DNA of 64,000 nt from Aspidiotus rigidus (Eukaryota; Arthropoda; Insecta; Hemiptera; Diaspididae). Made by a program: the position numbers and the translations under genes. Shown here in pieces: positions 55,911 through 64,000 of the stretch. The stretch covers positions 1,178,001 through 1,242,000 of the forward strand of contig JAVHKY010000055.1 of NCBI GenBank assembly GCA_035079385.1, read 5' to 3'. Within the stretch, counting starts at the first letter, position 1. Every line of letters begins with the position of its first letter. Below the pieces are notes generated by a model. That model was not told the DNA's origin. It ran no database searches and saw nothing but the letters and a program-made list of their open reading frames with translations.

Positions 55911-56324
55911 ACTAGATTTTTCGAGGATAAGAAGTTATTAAGATATCTGAGATGGAAATTAACTGAAAAGCGAAAAGTTTGAAGCGAAAAGCGGTGACAT
56001 TTTTTGGAAGTGAAAAGCAAAGCAAATGTTGGAAAAGCAAAACGTATAAACTATATAGCAGAAGTATTTCAAAAACGACGATCAGAAAAATTTATTGGAT
56101 TTTTGACGAGTCTCTCTCGACTGAAATAAAGAAAAATTAATATTATAATCCGATTCAGGCCGACCCTGATACTATGTCGCCCGCGACATAGCTTGTCTTC
56201 CTGTACCTTACTCTAATTTTTTCATTTTTCAACGGTACTTGTAAGCGCAGCGTACATGTCCAAGTACATACTATGAGTGGAAATCATAGTTGAAATAATC
56301 AAGGGTAAACAAACGCATACAAGA

Positions 56325-56713
56325 ATTTGATGAAATTAATATGTTTGAATTAGACCAAGGAATAAACCATAAAAATTGATAGAATCAAAATTTGAATTGG
56401 ACTCAGGGAGACACCATATAAATCACCCTGAGTCTAATTGAAATGTCAATTCTATCAATTTTTTATGGTTTCTTTCTTTTTTAGTCTAATTGAAACATTT
56501 GGATTCCATCAATTTTTTATGGTTTCTTCCTTGGTCTAACTCGAATGTTGATTCTACCAATCTATTTATGGTTCCTCTCTGAGTCTAATTTAAATGTTGA
56601 TTCCATCCATTTTTCATGGTTTCTCCCTTAGTTTAATTCAAATTTTGAATCTATTAATTTTTTACGGTTTCATCCTTAGTCTAGTTCAAACATATTGATT
56701 CCATCAATTTTTT
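56325..56713. repeat. Minisatellite of about 50 bp with inverted leading units
   Basis: Six direct units of GTCTAATT ... TATCAATTTTTTATGGTTTC start at about 56431, 56483, 56534, 56582, 56630 and 56679 (spacing 48-52). They are preceded at 56325-56410 by about two units in reverse orientation, so the array folds back on itself. Confidence 0.85.
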
Positions 56714-57513
56714 TCGGCCGCGTGACCATTCTGATTTGCGCGTTGCATCCTCTTTCATTTTTATTGATTTTTAAAAATCCTAATTTAAAGATAAAAATTA
56801 CAAATTTTGGTATAAAAAATTGTAATAATTTATTTGACGGGATTTTGCCGAAAAAAAAAAAATTTAAGGAAAAAAAAAGGTGAGGATCTTGAGTGAGGCT
56901 CGAACCAGGGTGAAAAGGAGAAAAGTCGTCATTTTAGAGGAAATATATATACGGCCGCTAATGCGTACGCGTGGTTCGGCGTTGTAATTTCCGCGCTCAC
57001 CTACTTTCACTTCAACCGTGACATATACACATACTTATAGCCTAGGTCTATATTATAATTATTGCGTGATTTGGTATTCACAAATTATCCGTCATCTTTC
57101 AATTTTATTTTCTATCGCCAGATAAAAAGCTATCATCATTAAATTTTATTGTTTCAAGACTGGGAAAAGAAGTGAAAATTCCAAGTGAAAAGACAGTTAT
57201 GGTCGGTGGCTAGAGTGGCAAGTACAGAGGTGAATAAAGCTACAATATCGCAAGAAACTAAGAAGCTAGGAAATAACCTACTTTAATATCAATGTTAAGT
57301 ACATAGTTCGTCTCTAAACAAATTGGAATACCTAGTGAACATTAAAATTGTAATAATATAAATATTTCAAATTAGAAGCTATAAATTTTACAAGACAGAA
57401 GATAGGAGACTCCACACACGATATAACAGGACATTATAGAGAAACGTTGGTTTTATATATTTTGGGTAGGCCATAAAGGATGAGCGTCAAGTACCTATTT
57501 TTATAATTTCCAA

Positions 57514-57713
57514 CCCTAGTAACAATTAAACTGACAGCGTTTTGGCCGCGTGGCGTGGAATTGATACTTTTTGAAAAAAACGCTGTTATTTCTGACAGCG
57601 TTCCGGCAGGTTCGCGGTTCCGGCCGCGTAAAGACAGCGTTTTCTTGAAAAAGTGCCAATTTCACGCCACACGGCCAAAACGTTGTCAGATCTGCTGTTC
57701 ATTGTTACTAGGG
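57514..57713. mobile_element. Hairpin MITE with CCCTAGTAACAAT ends
   Basis: 200 bp; CCCTAGTAACAAT and ATTGTTACTAGGG termini, with arms continuing through GTTTTGGCCGxGTGGCGTG. A second, inner inverted copy (ACGCTGT ... ACAGCGT) lies inside. No clear target duplication. Confidence 0.75.
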
Positions 57714-57719
57714 GAGATT

Positions 57720-58372
57720 TAGCAATGATCATTTTCCACGAGTAAAGGAACAGAACGTAGTAGGAAAGTGCAGGTAGGCTATATAATTACCCTCTAATTT
57801 GATAGAAAATGGCGCTTCATTGAAAATCGTCCAATTTTTTTTTAATAAAAAATACTAAGTAGGTATATATATTACAGAACAGCGTAACATAATTTTTCAA
57901 TTAAGTACCTATAGCAGCGGACTGTACGTGTTACGTCCCCACAAAAAAAGAATCAAGAATTCGATGTTTGATTTTATTCAACAATGAGATTCTGTATGAA
58001 TTCCCAAAACGACAAAAAAGGAATAATATTATAGAGATATAAAATATAAATGTTAATCGAGTTTTCTCCCTCCACGCGTTGATAAGATAAGCGCTCGGAC
58101 GTCGTATCGTATCTACCCTAGTCGGCCTATTAGCATCACTTTTTACTTCGTTAATTTTATACTTTTCCGTTTCGCTCTTGTATTTCGTACCGTTGTATTG
58201 ATAGGTAACTTTCGATTAGTGTAATTATTGCACTCTCTTTCTTTATTTTTCTGTACAAATTGTGTAAATATATTGTATAGTTTCATGGTCCTCCGTTTCA
58301 CTTAAACAATAAATCTACAAAAACAATACCTACCTAATTTAATATTTACAAAAACAATAATATTTATAACGT
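57720..58372. other. No gene recognised
   Basis: AT-rich filler between the hairpin element and the second copy of the 2-kb repeat. Confidence 0.5.
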
Positions 58373-60028
58373 GTGAAATAACAACGATTTACCGAACAAA
58401 TTTTGGTCGTGTGAGTGTGAATGTGTGTACGTGTCCGCTCGTGATACCGAACCTAACGTATTCGCCACTGTATCAAATAGAAAAATTCCGTCTTGTCTCA
58501 ATCCTAAAACGTTACACCGATTTTACGCGTATCCTGATATCTATACTCCTAGTTAATGCCCGGTTTTTTCCATTTTTATCCTTACTATTCCGTACCTTCT
58601 CATTCTACGTTTATTAAGCGGCGAAGACGATCGGGTGCGGGGAAAAGAAAGGAACTCCTCGAATGCATCGCGGGCTTTTTTGGAAATCTCGCGAACGGTC
58701 ATGTACCTACAGATCGCCGTGAATATGGGCTTAGGAACTTGTAGTTTCTTAACAATGTGCTCGTTCTTTGACATTTTATTATTTAGCTTCGAAAGTCTCC
58801 CAATAAAATTGTTCCTATCTTTTTTATTAGCTGTAACTTACTACTGAGACAGCGTTTCGAGAATAAAAATGTTAATTTTTTCGAAGTTCCGACGGTGGGA
58901 AATTTTTCTGAATTGCTTTCGATTAAGCCCTCTTGGAAAGTTTCGTCAAAAACTGTGAGTCGATTCGTGATCGTCATGCAGGATAAACAGGTTCGAGTGG
59001 CACAAGTCAAAACCCTGAACATCATGAGTCCCACCTCGCGAGTTCCCGCCCTCTCAGTTTTTTCGTGGTTGTTTTTACCCGGGAGGTGATTCGAGTGTTC
59101 GATTATGGACGGAGCATATCGAATACCAGACAATGAGCTTTACCAACGTTTCGATGAAAAGGAGCATCGTAAGAATGAAGAAATCTGATTCGACGATGGC
59201 AGTATCACCACACTTAATCAAGTTTGCTATCTTTTTATACCATTTTAATCGATAGAGACTAATTGAATTCTACACACCTAGCAGGACTCATATTTACCCT
59301 GACTAGTTCGTTGTTAGATTTAAGTTTCGATATTAAAATGCATATTTTTTATGAACTTTTGTCGGGTTCGCTCCTTTCTACCAAATAGCTTAGTTCCGAA
59401 GTTAGACGTTGATAGCGATCAAGACTCTAAATTTGAAATGAACAACGAAGAAGATTTTTCATATAGGTACGTCAAATAACCTTCCTTTCTACACTACCTA
59501 CGATGATTTTTTTTTCGGCCAATTTTCTAAATTTCTATTTTCAGCTTACCTCAGCTACCTTTTGATTGAATTTTATTTCAATCCTCGTGTACTCATTTTA
59601 TTTTAGCTTCGACCATCCGGCTTTCGTAGGTCTCTGCTCCGGATGAATAGCGATATGACAGACTCCTTTCTTTGAGTCTGGTAAGACGATTGCAGAGCTT
59701 ACATTAACGACGACGCTAACCTCCTCTTGTATTTACATATTGTATAGCCTAGGTGATCTATAAAAGAGAATCTTCGTGAACCAGTACCATATCTCTAGAT
59801 TATCCTTTCGACCCTGACGGAAAGTATCAATGTTCTGCTGACTGAGCTAGTCTGGTCCTATCGTGGCGAGTCTATATATTTATGGCTATGGGAGAGTTTT
59901 TCTGGCGTAAACTCGATCATTTAATTTGGTTGCTGTCTCAATAGGTTAGGTATACTGAAGTTCCTGTACGTATAGTTTATGTGCTGTCGAGGACTCCCCC
60001 CTTTCTACTCCAGTCCTTGTTACATCAC
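58373..60028 (+). repeat. 2-kb dispersed repeat, copy 2
   Basis: Shorter, collinear relative of 5570-7612, lacking its T/G tract and AATAAT block. Shared landmarks: CATCCGGCTTTCGTAGGT, GACAGACTCCTTTCTTTGAG and ACCAGACAATGAGCTTTACC. No frame is conserved between copies. Confidence 0.8.
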
Positions 60029-60240
60029 AAACGTAAACTTTAAATTAAAAACAACTTGATTTTAAAACGTACGGGCGTGTTAGCAGCATTATGATTGGTA
60101 TTGACACAGCAGTCGAATCTTGTCTTTGAAATAAAGGTAAGATTAACTCTGAGTAAGTGCAAATAACCGAACACATCATATTATTGTATTTACATGATTT
60201 GTGCGACGAGATAAATAATCGAAAATATTTCTCTGTATAG

Positions 60241-60340
60241 GATGACTCTCCTCAAAGCCCAGACGAGTTTAAACAAGTGAAGAAAGCTGTCTTGAGAAAA
60301 TATGAAGAAATGTTACAACTATTTTACACCTACGTACATG
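60241..60340 (+). CDS. Possible isolated exon, unknown protein
   Basis: A good acceptor (ATTTCTCTGTATAG) is followed by 33 open codons, DDSPQSPDEFKQVKKAVLRK then YEEMLQLFYTYVH, and a GTATGA donor. Composition is coding-like, a charged amphipathic helix. No partner exon was found nearby, so it may be part of a gene extending off the window, or chance. Confidence 0.3.
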
Positions 60341-60344
60341 GTAT

Positions 60345-61590
60345 GATGGTAAAACTGAATTATATCATATTGTATTAGCTACTTTGTGTATTGCACGAAT
60401 GTAGATACGTGTTCATTTATAATTTATTCAAATACCGGTAAGAGGAGAGCAACGCTGTTTTAAATCGCATAGAACTGAAATAATATTTGATAGAGATACT
60501 CTTGTGACTGCTGTAATAATGGTTTACGCAACATTCAAGTCTTAATTCTCAATCACATGCTGTAACACTTGATATTAGTTCATTCACAAATATTGATCTC
60601 GAAATGATGCTTCATTCAACTGAAAACAAAACGATAGAAATACAAAATTCAAAAAAATCATCAATAGTCTGTTGATAAACTCTGAAATTTATTGAGGAAA
60701 ATCGGTTCAAGACGCCAGTAATCACGTCACCCAAAACACAGTTTAATAATTATTTTTCATAAACATGCAAGAATTGGCATACAAAATACTGAACGTAGAA
60801 TGAAAAAGATTAAAGGCATTTGTACACAATAGCCTACAAGATGTCATCATCAGTAACGTACCTAGCATAGGCCTACAATATTATCAAGCGCTGAACATGA
60901 CTACGTGAAATCGTATACCCCCGGTACATCCCCTCCGAAAACCGACGAAGTAGACGTGCCCTATTATCGAGTTGTACGGATTAAATAAAATTATTGTAAC
61001 ATGTAGGTACCTACAACTGTAAAAACAAATTCATTGGGCAAAAAAAAAGAAGAAAGCTCGCAGCTTCCTCTCTGTTTTTGATGCTTTGGGATTGGTTTCA
61101 TTAATTAGGTAAGTACCTATTGGTTTCTTTGAAAGTTTGAAACAAACCGGAAACCTATTTTTGGGTTTTCTAAATTTTTTTTATACCACCCTTGAACTCC
61201 AAAGAATCCGATTGATTTTGAGTCAACTTTTTGAGAATAAACAATACCGGTATTAAATGTTTCAGGTCGGGTTATCAAATTGCGACCAAAGAATAGTCAC
61301 ATTACGTTCTCTTCTAAAATCAGTACTTGAGATTGAATTGCTTCTGGCCCCACTTCCTTTAACTCTACCTCAGCATACGTTGCGCGGAGGCAAACTAGTT
61401 TTTACCCTTAAAAAATTGGCCGTCGGTCAAATCTCTGTATTTTTTAAATGACACATTTCAGTACAAACGCTGTTCAACGAGTTCCCATCACTGATTTTCT
61501 TCTTTCTGGAGGCCTAAAAATCTGTTTCATTGACGTACCTTTTCAAGTTGTCACACCAAGCATCCGCGCCATTTTACATTATATTACCGT
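60345..61590. other. No gene recognised
   Basis: AT-rich sequence. The plus frame at 61257-61451 follows an AG (ATGTTTCAG) but has no recognisable domain or partner. Confidence 0.5.
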
Positions 61591-61592
61591 AA

Positions 61593-61744
61593 TGTATAAG
61601 GAATGAGAGAGAACACGACACACACGTTGATGGGTGAATGTATTGAAAGAAACTTACTAGACAAAGCTAGATAAGTGTTACATGTGTTATGAGTAAGTAT
61701 GTACATATGTATATACAATTGATAAGGTGTGTTTACACACTACA
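61593..61744 (-). repeat. Ty3/Gypsy 3' LTR
   Basis: About 152 bp; minus strand TGTAGTGTGTAAACACACC ... TTCCTTATACA, with TG/CA ends. The partner LTR is outside the window, so the boundary is inferred from the adjoining polypurine tract. Confidence 0.75.
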
Positions 61745-61758
61745 GTTCCTCCCGGGGT
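61745..61758 (-). other. Ty3/Gypsy polypurine tract
   Basis: The minus strand reads CCCCGGGAGGAAC directly before the LTR TGTAGTG. Confidence 0.7.
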
Positions 61759-61839
61759 TGAAAAAAGAAAAAAAAAACCGCGAGACAAGCAAAATATTCG
61801 ATTTGATCAATTTAGGATTTGATCATTGACGGAAAATGA

Positions 61840-62290
61840 TTTGACCATACTAACCCGTCATTCGGAGTTTTGGGTTGAAATTTTTTCCTCATCATATCAA
61901 ATTTATTTTGGATCGTTTTACTAAACAAAATTTCGGATGGTGATTTTCCCAATGTTGTGGGCGTGATTCAATACTGTATAAGGAGAGTTCAGGTCTTTCT
62001 TCAATGTGTGTGGTGTTGTTTGTTGTAGAGATTGTGGGATGACTGTGCGATGGTGTTGAAAAAGGAGGTCGTCATTGATGGTAAATATCAGGACGTTGTT
62101 TTCAGTACCTTCTTGAAGTCTGCGTCGCAGATGTTGATAGTTTGCGTCTACAGTCGCTGCTGTTTGTAGGTTTTCAAAACTGAGATCTATACATTACGGC
62201 ATACCTGAGCGGCGCATTGACTCTGTAGAAAATGAACAACGCGTCCACAGCATTTGCTTCTCTCACATCTGTGCTTTCTGTTACTGCTCT
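61840..62290 (-). pseudogene. Gypsy integrase remnants
   Basis: HMNADYFSRAVTE (near 62290) is the RNase H/integrase junction, followed after a frame change by YQHLRRRLQEG and FTINDDLLFQHHRTVIPQSL (zinc-domain start). KFDMMRKKFQPK near 61880 belongs to the integrase C-terminal side. The DDE core between them is deleted. Confidence 0.65.
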
Positions 62291-62307
62291 TGAAAAATAA
62301 TCTGCGT

Positions 62308-62872
62308 TCATGTGCTGCCTACTGGATCGGTGTTAAATTTTATAATTGAATTGAGATAAATGAACTGCGTAACGCTGTATTCTTGAGGCTGTAGCCTATA
62401 AGTTGGTAAATCTTTGCTTGGTTGAAATATGCGTTGAATTGGTTCATTATCAACAATAAAGGTGAACGGTCGACCCCAAATGTATTGATAGAATTTAAAG
62501 GTTGACCAATAGACTACCAGAGCCTCCAAATCCAGTTGTGAATACTTTCTCTCAGTTATTGAAAGAGATTTTGAGGCGTAGGCAATAGGTTTCTCGGTCC
62601 CACCAGGAAAACAATGAGATAGGTAGCACAGCTCTGCTATTCCATATGGGCTAGCAGTTGTTGCGATGAAGAGTGGAAGTTTGCGTTGATACAGCCGGTG
62701 TGAGGACAGCGTCGCTGCTTAGAATTTGCTTGATTAAATTGAAGGATTTTTTGCACTCCAAAGTCCATCTGAATGTAGTACTTCTACTGGTTAGTTGATT
62801 CAGGGGATGTGTAATTGCGGCACAATTTGGAAAAAATTGATGTTAATATGTGACAAGGCCTAGTAATTGTTT
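62308..62872 (-). pseudogene. Gypsy reverse transcriptase thumb and RNase H remnant
   Basis: EVKQLLGLVTY then a stop, FFPNCAAITHPLNQLTS (thumb), SPYGIAELCYLSH and a separate frame with EALVVYWSTFKFYQYIWGRP and FTFIVDNEPIQRIF (RNase H). One TAA and at least two frameshifts. Confidence 0.8.
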
Positions 62873-63410
62873 TACCTCTTGACACATTGTATGTCGCGGT
62901 TTGATAAAGATTGGTTTTGCATCTGACTTGAGTTGATATAGTGGAATGGTGTGTTGCTTTCCCAATTTGATTGGCAAATACATCCTTAAATTCATCTTGG
63001 ATAATATTGGTAAGCTCATCAGGTTCTGGTACAGCACATAAGTTATCGTACTAAATTGAGTTGATTAACTTAGATAATATTGAGTGGAAAAAGCCACTTG
63101 CGTCCCATTACCGCGCTAGGTGATGTATATTTTTCCTTGTAGCTAACATCAACTTCAACATACTTATCCTAGCGGAGAAAAAAATTGACCATTGTAATTT
63201 TAAAAAAATACAATATTATCATATTGTAGTTGACCCACAATTCCACTTGATTTCCAAAATTAGAGAGGCACAACTGTTTGGCGCGTACCGGAATCACACT
63301 CTAGTTTGCACAGAATATTATTGATCAGGCAAGGTATCATAATGCCTTCATCACCATCATCTAGCTGTCAAATTTCTTGAATATTGTAGAAATCATCGTC
63401 ACAAATATAG
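62873..63410 (-). pseudogene. Gypsy protease and reverse transcriptase N-terminus remnant
   Basis: NNILCKLECDSGTRQTVV (about 63270-63330) carries the Asp-Ser-Gly of the protease. KLGKQHTIPLYQLKSDAKPI (about 62900-62975) is the reverse transcriptase entry segment. It then jumps straight to the thumb, so the YxDD palm is missing. Confidence 0.75.
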
Positions 63411-63475
63411 GTATTTTACATTATTTTGAGAGCTCGGTTGCGACTTTTTCAGCAACCTTTGAAAACAAATTTGAC

Positions 63476-63667
63476 TTACGTGTCCAACCTCGTCACAGCT
63501 GGTACGTATTTCAACTGTTTTGGGTCTTGTTTACTCGTACATTTGGATGTCCGGTGATTTTTCAGGCCACATCTAAAACATGAACCTTTGATTTCAAGTT
63601 GTTGATAAATTTTCTCTTTTTCTGTTTTACCTTGACCTTGTCGCTGGAATTGATTAGAATATTGCAT
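63476..63667 (-). pseudogene. Gypsy Gag zinc knuckle
   Basis: SCFRCGLKNHRTSKC is a CX2CX4HX4C nucleocapsid knuckle, preceded by a Gln/Lys-rich segment. The rest of Gag continues toward 64000 in broken frames. Confidence 0.8.
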
Positions 63668-64000
63668 TTTTTCTACTCTGGTAATATTGCAGGGAATAAA
63701 ATTTATGTGTACTTTTTACATATGAATTCTTTTCGTCAACTTTTTTAATTGTATTCTGACTATTATTGTTGTAAACCTCCTTGGTATCAATTTTGACAAC
63801 TCTATTGTTTTAGCAATTTCGACAACTTTTTCAAATGTCAATTTCTCATCCTGGTGCTGGAGATTTCTTCTCAGATTTTGAGTTCATACAACCCTCTAAT
63901 AAATTAAGCTCTTAGAATAATCAAATTGATAGGTTTTTTGCATTCATCATGGGGACAACACTTGTCCGTCTTGCACAAGTTCCTATAGGGTGGCAATATA

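Larger units (their letters stand above)
61593..64000 (-). mobile_element. Ty3/Gypsy LTR retrotransposon, decayed and internally deleted, runs off the edge
   Basis: Minus-strand order from the right edge: Gag zinc knuckle, protease, reverse transcriptase N-terminus, thumb/RNase H, small integrase pieces, polypurine tract, 3' LTR. The reverse transcriptase palm and the integrase catalytic core are missing, and stops and frameshifts occur throughout. Its 5' end lies beyond 64000. Confidence 0.85.

Noticed and set aside
55715..56020. 101-codon minus frame with repeated peptide
   Set aside because: Generated by the 27-bp minisatellite.

Overview
This is nuclear DNA of an arthropod, most likely an insect. 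The evidence is a long-intron animal gene with GT-AG splice sites, and a repeat set made of BEL/Pao and Ty3/Gypsy LTR elements, FLYWCH-type MULEs, pogo-like, Helitron and R2-like fragments. Scattered TAGGTACCTA-like and TACGAGTA motifs and many MULEs would suit a sternorrhynchan hemipteran, but that is a weak inference.

Left half (about 1-32.5 kb, + strand): the 3' part of an integrin alpha-subunit gene. Fifteen exons from 4457 to 32493 join in a consistent reading phase and give 1247 residues: beta-propeller blades 3-7 with calcium loops, thigh and calf domains, furin site, one membrane span, GFFKR and a stop. The first blades and signal peptide lie upstream of the window. The best match from memory is the RGD-binding alpha-PS2 (inflated) type. 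One 1037-bp exon adds a Ser/Asn/Gln/His/Gly/Tyr-rich, probably disordered stretch of roughly 280 residues between the calf-2 strands and the furin site. The introns carry a near-intact MULE (8662-10460), a 2-kb dispersed repeat (5570-7612), R2-like debris, a Helitron helicase fragment into which a MITE and then a second MULE were inserted (14.8-17.8 kb), a TRIM-like mini-LTR element (23362-24007), a third MULE derivative (28834-29754) and several hairpin (foldback) elements.

Middle (32.5-43.6 kb): AT-rich sequence downstream of the integrin gene, a pogo/Tigger-like non-autonomous element (36747-37553), and 15 bp beyond its TA duplication a young, complete BEL/Pao retrotransposon (37574-43553, minus strand) with 249-bp LTRs, a 5-bp target duplication and a 1731-codon gag-pol frame.

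Right half (43.6-64 kb): a small minus-strand gene, assembled here from five exons (48991 down to 43865), encodes a 158-residue protein with four membrane spans that I cannot assign to a family. Its introns hold a second copy of the MITE, R2-like debris and a hairpin element. Beyond it are mostly repeats: a 180-bp perfect hairpin, tRNA-like SINE-type units, local duplications, two minisatellites, and a second copy of the 2-kb repeat (58373-60028). A decayed, internally deleted Ty3/Gypsy element with its 3' LTR at 61593-61744 runs off the right edge.

Only two cellular genes are well supported. Most of the rest is transposon history, best read at the nested insertion whose unoccupied counterpart lies in this same window at 48597-48605.
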